A DNA stretch of 64,000 nt from Chromobacterium vaccinii (GTDB lineage Bacteria > Pseudomonadota > Gammaproteobacteria > Burkholderiales > Chromobacteriaceae), in the NCBI RefSeq assembly GCF_000971335.1, contig NZ_JZJL01000017.1, positions 28,602-92,601 on the forward strand. The letters are read 5' to 3'. A program made the position numbers and the translations under genes. This document shows, one piece after another, positions 45,693-55,060 of the stretch (position 1 is its first letter; each line of letters opens with the position of its first letter). The notes under the pieces are model-generated. The model had not been told where the DNA came from and did no database searches. It worked only from the letters and a program-made list of their open reading frames with translations.

Positions 45693-48134
45693 TTAGCGGC
45701 CGTGCTGGGCCTCACGCATCAACAGCTCGGCGGTTTCCTTGTCGCCCATTTCCATATAGAGCTTGGCCAGCTCCATTTTCTCGACATCCTCGGTCCCCTC
45801 GATCGGCGCCTCCATTGCCGGCGGCGGAGCGGGAGGCGCTTTCGCGGCGACAGGCGCGGCCGCCGGAACCTCGGGCGGAGGAACCGCTATCGCGGGGCGC
45901 GGCTCGGGCGCCGCGGCCTTGGGCGCGGCGATTTGCGGCTCCGCGCCGGACGCCCTGGCGAACATGGGATGATCGGGCAATTGGGCGCGGCCCAGCTCGC
46001 TGACCCGCTGCCACAGGGTGCTGTCCTGGCTGAACATGCCCTGGGTGGCGACAGCCTCCTCGATGAACGCCTCCTTGTCAGGCTGGGCCGCCAGCACTTC
46101 CAGCAATTTGTAGCGCAGATCCTGCCTCAAGGGCTCTTTCGCCAGGCCCTCGCGCAGAATCAGCAAAGCCTGGTCGTCCCGCCCATAAGCCAGATAGACC
46201 TCAGCCTCGGCCATCACGTCGACGGCGCCCAGGTCTATGCCCTCATCGCTCTTCAACGAACTCATCAGCGAGGTCAGCGGCTTCAACTGCATCTTGGCGG
46301 ATTCGGCGTCATTGCCTGCGCCGCCGCCAGCGTCCTGGCCAGCGGCGGCGGCGCGGCGACGGCGGATCAGCAGCAGCGCCACCAATCCCAGCGCGGCGGC
46401 CGCGCCGCCCAGCTTGATTTGCACATCCCGGTCGCTCAACGCCGCCATCGGGCCGGCGGCCGTCGCGCCGCGCGCTGGCGCAGACGGAGGCGCCGCCTCA
46501 CGCGGCATGACCGGCTCGTGCCTGCTCTCGGGAGACTGAAGCAGTTCCGGCGGCCCATGCAAAGCTGGAACCTCCGGCTTGACTGCCGGCGTCTCCGGCG
46601 GCTCTTCCTTCCGAGCGGCCTGCGCCTCGGGCTTTTCGGCTGCGGGCTTGGGCGCGGCTGGCGCCGGCTTGACGCCCTCCTGCTTGCCGGCTGCCGCCAC
46701 GCCCGCGGACGGCGCGGATGCGGCAGAGGGTTTGCTCTTGGCTTGCTGGAGCGAGCGAATCTTCTCCTCCAGCGCCCTGGCTCTTTGCTCGGTCTGCTTC
46801 AGCGCCTGCTCCTGCTTCATCAGCATGTCGCGCATGCGGCGCTCGGCCGCCAGCGCCTGCGGCGATGATGCCGTCTGGGCGGCAGGCTTCGACTCCGGAA
46901 CGGGCTTCGCCGCCGGCTTGGTTTCAGGCTGGGCCGCCGCCTTGGCCGGGTGGGACTTCGCCAGATCGGCCTGATGCCCTTCCGCCAGCAGTTTGGCCAT
47001 GCTGCCCGACTTGGCGGCGTCCTTCGCCTCCTCCTGCTTGCCCGCGCCCTTCGCCGCTTCCGGCATCGTCCAGCCGCTCGGATAATGCAGCTCCGCGCCC
47101 GCCAGCAGGCGATTGGCGTCGCCGTCGACGAAGGCCTCGGGGTTGTCCCGCAACAGCCGCCCGGCCACATCCTCGCCGCGCGCCTGGCCGCTCATCTTCA
47201 TGGCGATTCCCGACAGGGTATCGCCTCTTTTCACCTGGTAGGTCTTGCCGCTAGACGCCGCCTCAGAGCCGGCAGGCCTCGCCCCCGGCTTGGCGACGGA
47301 TCTGGCCGCATCCGCGCCGCTCTTGGCCGCTGTGCCGTCCAGCGTCAGGCTATAAGTCTTTTGCGCCCTGACATTCCCGGCAACCACCTCGATCCGGAAC
47401 GACAACCTCGGCTGGGTGATCGGCATCGACGACGACAGCCGCAACACGCGGTGCCCGCTGGCCGAACGATCCAGTTGATGCGAAATGGACGCGACTTGCG
47501 ACAGCTGCTCCTTCATCGCCACGCCTTGCGCGGCATCCGGCAGAATCGCCACCCGCAGTTGCTCCGACTTGTCGAAAGCGCCGCCCAGCAAAGGCAGCTC
47601 GGCGATCAGCGACTCTCCCAGACGGGAGCTGACGCGGATATCGCCCAAACCCGCGCCGTCCAGCCTGGAACCCTGGTCCGGCGTCGCGGCATGGCGCTTG
47701 TCGTCGTCCCCGTCGGCGGGAGCCGGCGCCTTGCGCCGCGGCCCATCGCGCTTGTAATCCACCTCGAACTCGCGAACCAGGCTGCCCGCAGGCCAGCGCA
47801 CCTCCACCGCGAAGCGCAACAAGGGTTCGCCGAAGCTCGCCGGGCCTTTGACCTGCACCTTGCTGATGCGGCCATCGCTGCTGCGCACCAGATTGAAATG
47901 CAAAACCGGCGCGGAACCGCTGTAAGGGGAAAGCAGCGGATAACTGTTGCGATCAGCCAGATTCACCTGGGCAAGGTCTTCGATATCCTCGTTGACGACC
48001 GGTATTTCAGCGGCGAACGATTCTCCGTCCGCCGAAAGCACGCGTATCGGCCCCAATCCCGCATGCGCCGCGTAAATGCTTCCCATGCCCGCCAGCAGCA
48101 GCGCCAAGCCTGTCTTGCGAAAGTTTGCAGCCAT
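45693..48134 (-). CDS. FimV-family protein, second paralogue
   Basis: Large inner-membrane protein that organises the cell pole and type IV pilus systems. The 813 residues have a signal-like N-terminus (FRKTGLALLLAGMGSIYAAHAG) and the FimV N-terminal domain with GLGPIRVLSADGESFAAEIPV. A LysM peptidoglycan-binding domain (TYQVKRGDTLSGIAMKMSGQ) follows, then a long Pro/Ala/Glu-rich region with a coiled coil (QEQALKQTEQRARALEEKI), a single membrane helix (AAAALGLVALLLIRRRR) and the C-terminal TPR-like FimV domain (AEAEVYLAYGRDDQALLILREGL, KMELAKLYMEMGDKETA). I place the start at 48134 (MAANFRKTG) since GGGAAC lies upstream; ten more codons are open. It is a paralogue of the next gene and ends in a terminator. 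Confidence 0.9.
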   Translation of the reverse strand: MAANFRKTGLALLLAGMGSIYAAHAGLGPIRVLSADGESFAAEIPVVNEDIEDLAQVNLADRNSYPLLSPYSGSAPVLHFNLVRSSDGRISKVQVKGPASFGEPLLRFAVEVRWPAGSLVREFEVDYKRDGPRRKAPAPADGDDDKRHAATPDQGSRLDGAGLGDIRVSSRLGESLIAELPLLGGAFDKSEQLRVAILPDAAQGVAMKEQLSQVASISHQLDRSASGHRVLRLSSSMPITQPRLSFRIEVVAGNVRAQKTYSLTLDGTAAKSGADAARSVAKPGARPAGSEAASSGKTYQVKRGDTLSGIAMKMSGQARGEDVAGRLLRDNPEAFVDGDANRLLAGAELHYPSGWTMPEAAKGAGKQEEAKDAAKSGSMAKLLAEGHQADLAKSHPAKAAAQPETKPAAKPVPESKPAAQTASSPQALAAERRMRDMLMKQEQALKQTEQRARALEEKIRSLQQAKSKPSAASAPSAGVAAAGKQEGVKPAPAAPKPAAEKPEAQAARKEEPPETPAVKPEVPALHGPPELLQSPESRHEPVMPREAAPPSAPARGATAAGPMAALSDRDVQIKLGGAAAALGLVALLLIRRRRAAAAGQDAGGGAGNDAESAKMQLKPLTSLMSSLKSDEGIDLGAVDVMAEAEVYLAYGRDDQALLILREGLAKEPLRQDLRYKLLEVLAAQPDKEAFIEEAVATQGMFSQDSTLWQRVSELGRAQLPDHPMFARASGAEPQIAAPKAAAPEPRPAIAVPPPEVPAAAPVAAKAPPAPPPAMEAPIEGTEDVEKMELAKLYMEMGDKETAELLMREAQHGR

Positions 48135-48644
48135 CGTTGATGTTCCCAATCTTCTTGCATGCATGATACAACCCGGCCCGGCGGAAAAATACCCACCTTT
48201 TGCTCCGAAGGCCCTTATCCATCAAGGCGGCCGGCGTTTTGCAAAAACGCATAATTAAACCTTATAGCACTTTCGCCTGACAATCCCATGCGAAATGCAA
48301 TACCGGACTCCGGGCGTTCCAAACGCCCGCCGCAGCGCCGCCGGCAAACCATCCGCCAACGCATCCGCTCGCCGCGCATGCAAATCCCCCGGCATCCAAA
48401 GAACAGAATTTCCCTTCCCATCTTTTTACGCTTTTTGCCTAGGCGCGGCTGACGCATTCGATGCCTTCACGGCAAGCAAACGCGTGGCATTTCCAATTCA
48501 GCCAAAATGAAAAACCAATTGCCCGCGTCATGAAACCAGGCTCCCGCTCTCGCGATTCGCCATCCGCCGCGTAAAAATCCGAGCATGAAAAAACCGCCTG
48601 AGCGCATGGCTGCAGACGGTTTTTGCCTCGCGGCGGGCAATTCA
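48135..48644. other. Intergenic region between the two FimV paralogues
   Basis: No gene is supported. It must contain the promoter of the downstream fimV paralogue. A perfect seven-base-pair hairpin GGGCGTT-CCA-AACGCCC lies near 48317-48333 and the upstream gene's terminator near 48588-48624. Confidence 0.55.
48588..48624 (-). terminator. Terminator of the first FimV gene
   Basis: AAAACCG and CGGTTTT flank a loop of about 20 bases; on the minus strand a run of six T follows. The loop is long, so the confidence is moderate. Confidence 0.6.
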
Positions 48645-50903
48645 TCAGGCGCTGATCTTATCGAGCAATGCCTGGGCCTCCTCCTTGAGCTGCCCCTGAG
48701 CCTCGCCCAGCAAGTCCTGCAAAACCTCGCGCGCGCCCTCGCGATCGCCCATGTCCAGGTAAACCTTGGCCAGATCCAGCTTGGTGGCCAAGGGGTCGTC
48801 CATCACCGACACGCCTTCCGCTTTCGCTTCGTTCGGGGCGGAGTCGGCAGGCTGCGCGCCCCCTGCCGCCGAAGGCTCTTCCGCCAGCATGTCCTCGTAC
48901 AAGGACTCCAGCCCGGTTGCGCCTGGGGCCTCCGCCGGCTTGGCCTCCACCGCCGGCGCGGCATCCAGATTGAAATCGAAGTCCAGCATATTGGCCTCCG
49001 GCTCCGGCGCCTTGGTCTCGCCCGCCTCGGGCTCCGCCGTCAACATGGCGTCCAGATCGAAATCCAGCGCATTGGCTTCCGGCTCCGGCACCGCATCGCC
49101 GCCAGGCGGCGCATCGAACAACGCCGCCAGCGGATCCGCCTCCTCCGCGACCGGCGATGCCGGCGCCGGCGCGGCCTCGATGGCCGCGGGCGCTTCGTCG
49201 CCGAACAACTCCTGATCCAGATCTATCACCTCGCCGCCCGCTGTCGCAGGCGCGGACTCCGGCTCGCCGGCATCCGCCTGATACAGGGCGTTGCCCGGAT
49301 CGATGGCTCGGCCCAGGGCCGCCGCCTTGGCCCACAGCGCGCCCTTGCCGTCGAAGGCGGCATGCATCTCCTTGGCCAGCCGCTCGAAGTTTGCGACATC
49401 CGGCCTGGCCGCATACACCTCCATCAGCTTCATTCTGACCTCATGGCGCGACGGATCCTTCTGCAGCGCGTCCTTGAGGATTTCCTCGGCCTGCTGATCG
49501 CGGCCATAGGCGATGTACACCTCGGCCTCCGCCACGGGGTCGACTTCCGCCGCGTCGATGGCGCCGGCGGCCTGGGTGAAGTTGCTCATGAAGGAATTGC
49601 TGCCGCTCGCGGCATTGACGTCATGCCCAGCCACCGTGCTGCGGCCTAGCGCGGCGCTGCCGGCATTCTCGTCAGCCCCCTTGCGCCGCCTGGCGATCAT
49701 GACGCCAAGCAACCCCAGCAAGCCTACGCCGGCGACGCCGCCTCCGATCAGCGGCAGATACCCCAGCACCCTGCTCATCAGCGATGGCGGCGGCGGCGGC
49801 GCGGGGTGCGCGGCCGGCGGCTTGGGATGGGGTTTTTCCACTGGTTTGGGCGCGCTGGCCGCGACAGCCTCATGCGGAGCGCTCGCCGCCATCAAGGCGC
49901 TGGGCGGCGCCGACGCGGCAGCGGGCGGAATGGACTCCAGCTTGGCGCCCGGCATTTGCAGGCTGCTCTGCAACGCTTTCAATTGCTGCTCCAGCGCCGC
50001 GATGCGGGTGGTGGCGTCCTGCAGAGCCTTTTCCCGGGCCGTGATCTGCTGCTGCAGGTCGTTGAGCTTGGCGTTGTCCGAGCCGTCTCCCGGCGCCAGC
50101 TTGAGCACATCGCCGCCCTTGCCCGCAGGCGCGCTGGCCTGGCTGGCCGCAGACGAAGCCTGCGCCACCGGTGCGGGTTCGCCCAGAATGCCGGCCACCT
50201 GGCTGGCCGACAGCGCGCGCATCTTGCGCGCGGATGGCACTTGCAGCGTCGAGCCTGGCTTGGGATGGCTGACGTCGCCATCGGCGAAAGCATCTGGATT
50301 GGCCTGAACCAAGGCGGCCATGACCTGCCGCAACGACGCGCCCTTGGGCTTGACCTTGGCCGCCAAGGAGCGCAGCGTGGCGCCCTGGCGCACCGTCAGC
50401 TCGTGCGGCGCGGCAGGCGCCGTCTTGGCTGGAGCAGCCTGGCGATAGCGGCTGGCCTGGTCGCTGTCGGCATAGCTGGGCACGTCCTGGATGATGTTTT
50501 GCGCCGTATAGTTGGCGGGGTCAAGCAGCACCGTATATTCGCGGACCGAGCGGCCGGACGGCGCCTTGGCCTCGACCACGAAACGCAGATAGGGATCGTT
50601 GATGGGCTGAGTGGAGCTGACGCGTATCATCGCGCCGCGCGTATTGGGGCTCAGCGCGAAGCGCAAGGAAGACAAGGAACTGGCGTAATCGACATTCAAG
50701 GCCTGGAAGGTTTCGATGCCCGCCAGCCCCACCCTGACGGCGTCAAGCTCCGTCGGCTGCACGCCGGTCATCTCGATGTCGGCCTTCAATAGTTCGCCCA
50801 GATTGGAGCGAACATGTATTTTCCCCAAACCAGACCAGGCGCACGCAGAGTACGCCAGGCCGATCAATAGCACGCCAAGCTTGATTTTTCCCTGATTTCT
50901 CAC
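48645..50903 (-). CDS. fimV: FimV-family protein, first paralogue
   Basis: Polar organiser needed for type IV pilus assembly and twitching in Pseudomonas. The 752 residues show a signal-like hydrophobic start (IKLGVLLIGLAYSACAWSG), the FimV N-terminal domain (GLGKIHVRSNLGELLKADIEM), a LysM-like domain (LTVRQGATLRSLAAKVKPKG), a coiled coil (LNDLQQQITAREKALQDATT), a membrane helix with a poly-Pro approach (PPPPPSLMSRVLGYLPLIGG then GVGLLGLLGVMIARRRK), a long acidic Asp/Glu/Ala region and a C-terminal TPR-like segment (KLDLAKVYLDMGDREGAREV). It is directly downstream of usg, the position of fimV in Pseudomonas, so I give it the symbol. Confidence 0.92.
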   Translation of the reverse strand: MRNQGKIKLGVLLIGLAYSACAWSGLGKIHVRSNLGELLKADIEMTGVQPTELDAVRVGLAGIETFQALNVDYASSLSSLRFALSPNTRGAMIRVSSTQPINDPYLRFVVEAKAPSGRSVREYTVLLDPANYTAQNIIQDVPSYADSDQASRYRQAAPAKTAPAAPHELTVRQGATLRSLAAKVKPKGASLRQVMAALVQANPDAFADGDVSHPKPGSTLQVPSARKMRALSASQVAGILGEPAPVAQASSAASQASAPAGKGGDVLKLAPGDGSDNAKLNDLQQQITAREKALQDATTRIAALEQQLKALQSSLQMPGAKLESIPPAAASAPPSALMAASAPHEAVAASAPKPVEKPHPKPPAAHPAPPPPPSLMSRVLGYLPLIGGGVAGVGLLGLLGVMIARRRKGADENAGSAALGRSTVAGHDVNAASGSNSFMSNFTQAAGAIDAAEVDPVAEAEVYIAYGRDQQAEEILKDALQKDPSRHEVRMKLMEVYAARPDVANFERLAKEMHAAFDGKGALWAKAAALGRAIDPGNALYQADAGEPESAPATAGGEVIDLDQELFGDEAPAAIEAAPAPASPVAEEADPLAALFDAPPGGDAVPEPEANALDFDLDAMLTAEPEAGETKAPEPEANMLDFDFNLDAAPAVEAKPAEAPGATGLESLYEDMLAEEPSAAGGAQPADSAPNEAKAEGVSVMDDPLATKLDLAKVYLDMGDREGAREVLQDLLGEAQGQLKEEAQALLDKISA

Positions 50904-51051
50904 TGTCTACCTTCCGGCACGGTCGCATTATCATATGTTATCGGCGCCCATCCCTTCGGGATGAGTGTGCAACTGTTGCAATCTTAGGCCCTTGCACGTC
51001 GTTTAGCTAGATTTCACAACCAATGCCGGCTAGGCATGCCGTGCGCGTCAA

Positions 51052-52062
51052 TTACATCAAGGCGCTTTGCCCAGCAAGGATTTCAGCGATGCGCACGCAG
51101 TGCAGCGCCGCGCCGGCCTTGACGTTGTCGGCCGATACCCACAGGCTCAGCGTCTTGCCCTGCTTGCGCAGTCGGCTGATCCACACCATCTCGTTGCCGG
51201 TGGCCTCCATCGGCGTCACGTAGCCGCCATGCTGCTCGCTGCCGACCACCTGCAATCCTGCCGCCTTGAGGCGTGTCCGCGCTTGTTCGAGGTCAAACTC
51301 TTCATGCAATTCGACTTGAATCGCCCAGGAATGGCCAAAGAACACCGGCACGCGGGCGCAGGTGACTTCCAGTTGTTCAGGCTTCAGCTTCAGCAGGCGG
51401 GCGGTCTCGTCGCGGACCGAGCGTTCCTCTTCCGAATCGCCGTTATCGTCCACGTCGCCGATCTGCGGCAGCACGTTGAAGGCGATGCGCTTGGCGTAGA
51501 CGCTGACTTCCGCGTCGCGGTGCGAGAACAGCGCGGTGGTCTGCTCCGCCATCTCTTCCATCGCCTTCTGGCCGCTGCCGGATACCGCCTGGTAGGTGGC
51601 CACGGTCACGCGGGCGATGCCCAGCGGCGCGAGCGGCGCCAAAGCCAACGCCAGCGGCGTGACCGTGCAATTGGGCACGGCCACCAGCGGCGCGCGGCCC
51701 AGGTCTTCCAGTTCGAGGGCGTTGATGGCCGGCGCCACCAGCGGCACGCCCGCGTCGCCGCGGAAGGCGGAGCTGAAGTCCACCACCGCGGCGCCGGCGT
51801 CGCGCGCCTGCGGAACATACTGACGCGAGATGTCGCCGCCGGCGGCGAAAATGGCCAGGCCGACATTCTCGAAGTTGAATTCGTCCACCATGTGCACGTC
51901 CAGCTCCAGATTGCCCAGCGATACGGTGCTGCCGTCCTGCTCGACGGTGTCCACGGCGAACACGCGGGCGGCCGGGAAGCTGCGCGCGGCCAGGAGTTCC
52001 AGCACGGCTTGGCCCACCAGGCTGGTGGCGCCCACAACGGCGATCTGCAAAGAAGTCGACAT
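51052..52062 (-). CDS. usg: Usg: aspartate-semialdehyde dehydrogenase homologue
   Basis: Homologue of Asd of uncertain function, 336 residues. The N-terminal Rossmann motif is AVVGATSLVGQAVLELL. The central cysteine is retained in VPNCTVTPLALAL where Asd has GNCT/PNCS, and the hydride-site region reads YQAVSGSGQKAMEEM, much like Asd (YQAASGGG). Its place between asd and fimV is that of usg in Pseudomonas. ATG 52062 has AGGAAC upstream. It is 129 bases downstream of asd, separated by a terminator-like hairpin. True catalytic activity is unproven. Confidence 0.9.
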   Translation of the reverse strand: MSTSLQIAVVGATSLVGQAVLELLAARSFPAARVFAVDTVEQDGSTVSLGNLELDVHMVDEFNFENVGLAIFAAGGDISRQYVPQARDAGAAVVDFSSAFRGDAGVPLVAPAINALELEDLGRAPLVAVPNCTVTPLALALAPLAPLGIARVTVATYQAVSGSGQKAMEEMAEQTTALFSHRDAEVSVYAKRIAFNVLPQIGDVDDNGDSEEERSVRDETARLLKLKPEQLEVTCARVPVFFGHSWAIQVELHEEFDLEQARTRLKAAGLQVVGSEQHGGYVTPMEATGNEMVWISRLRKQGKTLSLWVSADNVKAGAALHCVRIAEILAGQSALM

Positions 52063-52115
52063 AACTTGTTCCTATCGTTACCGCCGGCGGCGTCTTCCGC
52101 GCCGGCATTGCAATG

Positions 52116-52140
52116 CGAAAAGGGCACCGAAGTGCCCTTG
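52116..52140 (-). terminator. Terminator of asd
   Basis: AAGGGCA (52120-52126) / TGCCCTT (52133-52139) hairpin with T-rich tail on the minus strand, between asd and usg. Confidence 0.65.
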
Positions 52141-52191
52141 AATGCTGTGAAGGCCGGCAAAGCCGGCCCAGGCTCGCGCCTATTCTACCCG

Positions 52192-53298
52192 TCAGCGCTC
52201 GATCAGGATACGCAGCATGCGGCGCAGCGGCTCGGCCGCGCCCCACAGCAGCTGGTCGCCGATCACGAAGGCAGACAGATACTCGCCGCCCATATTCATC
52301 TTGCGCACGCGGCCGACGCCCACTTCCAGCCCGCCGGTGATGGCGGCCGGCGTCAGCTCCTTGACCGAAATCTCGCGATCGTTCGGCACCCATTTCACCC
52401 AGTCGTTGCCGGACTTGATGATGGATTCGATCTCGGACAGCGGCAGATCCTTCTTCAGCTTCACGGTCAGCGCCAAGCTGTGGCAACGCATCGCGCCGAT
52501 CCGCACGCACAGGCCGTCCACCGGCACCACGCTGGAGGTGCCGAGAATCTTGTTGACCTCGGCCTGGCCCTTCCACTCTTCCTTGGACTGGCCGTTATCC
52601 AGCTGCTTGTCGATCCACGGAATCAAGCCGCCGGCCAGCGGCGCGCCGAAGTATTCGGTCGGCACGTCCTCGCGGATGGCCTTGGCCACCTTGCGGTCGA
52701 TTTCCAGAATGGCGGACGACGGCGTGGCCAGCTCGTCGGCCACGGTGGAGTGGATCGCGCCCATGCCCTTGAGCAATTCGCGCATGTGGTTGGCGCCGCC
52801 GCCGGAAGCCGCCTGGTAGGTCATCGAGGACACCCAGTCGACCAAGCCTTCGCGGAACAGGCCGTTCATGCCCATCAGCATGATGGAGTTGGTGCAGTTG
52901 CCGCCGATGTAATCCTTGACGCCGTTGGCCACGCCCTGGTCGATCAGCGCGCGGTTGACCGGGTCCAGCACGATGATGGAGTCTTCCTGCATCCGCAGCG
53001 TGGAGGCGGCGTCGATCCAGTAGCCCTTCCAGCCGGCGGCGCGCAGCTTGCCGTACACCTCGGTGGTGTAATCGCCGCCCTGGCAGGTGACGATCACGTC
53101 CATCGCCTTCAGCTCATCGATGTCGCCGGCGTCTTTCAGCGGCGGCACGTCGCGGCCGATGTCCGGCGCCTTGCCGCCGACGTTGGAGGTGGTGAAGAAC
53201 ACCGGCTCCGCGATCACCGCGAAATCGTTTTCCTCGCGCATGCGCTGCATCAGCACGGAACCCACCATGCCGCGCCAGCCTACAAAGCCTACTCTCAC
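52192..53298 (-). CDS. asd: Aspartate-semialdehyde dehydrogenase
   Basis: Makes aspartate semialdehyde for lysine, methionine, threonine and diaminopimelate. The 368 residues begin [19 protein letters not shown] (NADP-binding), and contain the catalytic Cys in [13 protein letters not shown] near residue 135, [16 protein letters not shown] near 166, and [21 protein letters not shown]. It is the E. coli-type Asd. The start is a GTG at 53298 with GGGAGATTTCCA upstream. That ribosome site is also the left end of a tandem duplication, so an unused second copy of the asd leader exists about 1 kb away. Confidence 0.97.
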   Translation of the reverse strand: MRVGFVGWRGMVGSVLMQRMREENDFAVIAEPVFFTTSNVGGKAPDIGRDVPPLKDAGDIDELKAMDVIVTCQGGDYTTEVYGKLRAAGWKGYWIDAASTLRMQEDSIIVLDPVNRALIDQGVANGVKDYIGGNCTNSIMLMGMNGLFREGLVDWVSSMTYQAASGGGANHMRELLKGMGAIHSTVADELATPSSAILEIDRKVAKAIREDVPTEYFGAPLAGGLIPWIDKQLDNGQSKEEWKGQAEVNKILGTSSVVPVDGLCVRIGAMRCHSLALTVKLKKDLPLSEIESIIKSGNDWVKWVPNDREISVKELTPAAITGGLEVGVGRVRKMNMGGEYLSAFVIGDQLLWGAAEPLRRMLRILIER

Positions 53299-53376
53299 TG
53301 GAAATCTCCCGAGTCTGTCCTAAGTCCGAATCGTTGCCGCCGCGCGGCTGACGCCGGCGCGGCGGTTAAATTTTTG

Positions 53377-53420
53377 TTACCCCATTGTGCAGCGCGCCAA
53401 GACGGCAGGCAATGGGGTAA
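53377..53420 (-). promoter_or_regulatory. Hairpin in the asd leader
   Basis: TTACCCCATTG (53377-53387) and CAATGGGGTAA (53410-53420) form a perfect eleven-base-pair stem around 79-122 bases upstream of the asd start. The same stem is kept in unit B (54396-54439) although the loop has changed. It could be a leader RNA structure or a protein site. Confidence 0.5.
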
Positions 53421-53690
53421 ATCGTTTTTATTGTGAAGTTCCGCAGAACAAATGATTAAGCTGTAATGAACAGCGTGCCAGCAGGCATTCGGCCTTGGCC
53501 CGGGGTGTCTAGACAGTTGGGGGACATCGCCATCGACCTGTCGATCAAGGTTGGGACCACTCGAAAACCCCGCCTGAGTGCTGAGGAAATCACGCGGAAT
53601 GTCTGGCTCAAGCTTCGCCTAGCTAGAGAGGGAACCATGCGGCAAGAATACGCGGCATCACGACAAACCGTCTGCCAAGCTTAGGCCCGT

Positions 53691-53790
53691 CAACCAAACC
53701 CGGCGAAACGCCTGAGACAAGGCGAGCCGACGCAGGCAGTACCAGCAGTGCCGCCAAGGCAGCACAAGCCAGTATCAAGCGTTTGTTAGC
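53691..53790. repeat. Dispersed intergenic repeat, copy 2
   Basis: Begins CAACCAAACC and ends GTTTGTTAGC, with CCTGAGACAAGGCGAGCCGA in the first half and AGTATCA near the end. It directly follows the 3' end of the DUF3955-like gene of unit A. Confidence 0.65.
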
Positions 53791-53795
53791 TGCGC

Positions 53796-54041
53796 CTAAC
53801 GGTAAAACCTGCGCTTGCGGGCAAAGCAGGCCGCCAACCCTTGCCACATCAAATAGCCGGCGGCGACAACGGCGCTGGCGACGATCAGCAAGCTGCCGCC
53901 GGCAATCAGCGCAAAGGGTTCGCGCAGCACACCGTTCGCGTCAACATGGGAACCCATCAGACCGGCGGCGCCCAGACAGGCCAATCCGGCAGCCGCCAAC
54001 AGCGCAACAATGATCAGCAAGGATTTCAAGGAGCGGGACAT
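53796..54041 (-). CDS. Small membrane protein, DUF3955-like, copy A
   Basis: An 81-residue protein with two membrane helices (LLIIVALLAAAGLACLGAAG and ALIAGGSLLIVASAVVAAGY) joined by the loop LMGSHVDANGVLREPF. The Gly-Ser-x-Val-Asp-x-x-Gly-x-x-x-x-Pro-Phe pattern matches DUF3955-type small membrane proteins. The C-terminus is basic (CFARKRRFYR) and probably cytoplasmic. The ATG at 54041 has TGGAA upstream; the open frame continues upstream, but that part lies in repeat DNA. Copy B differs mainly by conservative changes (I/V, M/L), so both are likely real genes. Function unknown. Confidence 0.75.
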   Translation of the reverse strand: MSRSLKSLLIIVALLAAAGLACLGAAGLMGSHVDANGVLREPFALIAGGSLLIVASAVVAAGYLMWQGLAACFARKRRFYR

Positions 54042-54710
54042 AATTCCAGACCTAGGTAGCGGATAAACCTTCAGTCCCGATTTCCCGCTCCGAGTTCCAT
54101 GCTTTAGTCCATACCGCCCCCCATCAATCCTCATGATCCAGCTCGGCTTGGCAGGGCAGACCGGTTCTTGGGCCTTGGCCGCGCTGCCAGAACCGGAGTT
54201 TGGGCTGAATGAAATGAAGCCCAACGCTTACCAAGAAAATTCATGGCCCCATAAATATTGATCGCCATATATCGCGGTGAAAGTTGGGCTTCGCAAGCTC
54301 AGCCCAACCTACGGGCCTGGAAATCTCCCGAGTCTGTCCTAAGTCCGAATCGTGACCGCCGCGCGGCTGACGCCAACGCGGCGGTTAAATTTTTGTTACC
54401 CCATTGTGCAGCGCGCCACGATGGCAGGCAATGGGGTAAATCGTTTTTATTGTGAAGTTCCGCAGAACAAATGATTAAGCCGCGATGAACGGCTTGCCAG
54501 CAGGCATTCGGCCTCGGTCCGGGTGGTGTCTAGACAGCTTGGAGGACATCGCCATCGACCTGTCAATCAAGCTTGAGACAGCTCGAAAGCCGCGCCTGGG
54601 CGCAGGGAAATCACGCGGGATGTCTGGCTCAAGCCTCGCCCAAGCAGGCAACGAGTCATACGACAAGGATGCGAGCATCACGACCAACGCTCTGCCGCGC
54701 TTAGCTTAGC

Positions 54711-54810
54711 CAACCAAGCCCAGAGCAGGGCCTGAGGCAAAACACGCCGATACAGACAGCACTTGCGCACGACAAGTCATCGCAACGCGGCATCAGGCAT
54801 TTTGTCAGCA
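54711..54810. repeat. Dispersed intergenic repeat, copy 3
   Basis: Begins CAACCAAGCC, includes CCTGAGGCAAAACACGCCGA and CGCAACGCGGCATCAGGCA, and ends TTTTGTCAGC. It has diverged from copy 2 but shares length, order and ends. Confidence 0.6.
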
Positions 54811-54814
54811 GCTC

Positions 54815-55060
54815 TTAGCGGTAAAGCCTGCGCTTGCGGGCAAAGCAAGCCGTCACCCCTTGCCACAACAAATAGCCGGCGGCGACAACGGCGCTGGCGA
54901 CGATCAGCAAGCTGCCGCCGGCAATCAGCGCAAAGGGTTCGCGCAGCACGCCGCTTGCGTCGACATGGGAGCCAATCAAACCAGCCGCGCCCAGGCAGGC
55001 CAACCCGGCAGCAGCCAACAGCGTGACCACGACCAACAGGGATTTCAAGGAGCGGGACAT
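54815..55060 (-). CDS. Small membrane protein, DUF3955-like, copy B
   Basis: An 81-residue paralogue of the gene at 53796-54041, same length and start. The differences seen are conservative or neutral (LLVVVTLL for LLIIVALL, LIGSHVDASG for LMGSHVDANG, LLWQGVTACF for LMWQGLAACF), while the non-coding parts of the two units have diverged more. This argues that both copies are under selection. Start ATG 55060 with GGAAAC upstream. Two membrane helices; topology probably both ends inside. Function unknown. Confidence 0.75.
   Translation of the reverse strand: MSRSLKSLLVVVTLLAAAGLACLGAAGLIGSHVDASGVLREPFALIAGGSLLIVASAVVAAGYLLWQGVTACFARKRRLYR

Larger units (their letters stand above)
53299..54317. 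repeat. Tandem duplication of about 1.02 kb, unit A
   Basis: From the asd ribosome site to a CAGCCCAACCTACGG tail. Unit B (54318-55339) repeats the same order at an offset of 1019 bases: leader GGAAATCTCCCGAGTCTGTCC, a long hairpin, the 100-base dispersed repeat, the DUF3955-like gene and a palindromic tail. The two units differ by many substitutions and small indels, so the duplication is not recent. Confidence 0.85.

Noticed and set aside
53466..53684. Plus-strand 72-codon frame in duplication unit A
   Set aside because: The matching region of unit B (54485-54709) is shifted in frame after about 45 codons, so the reading frame is not conserved.
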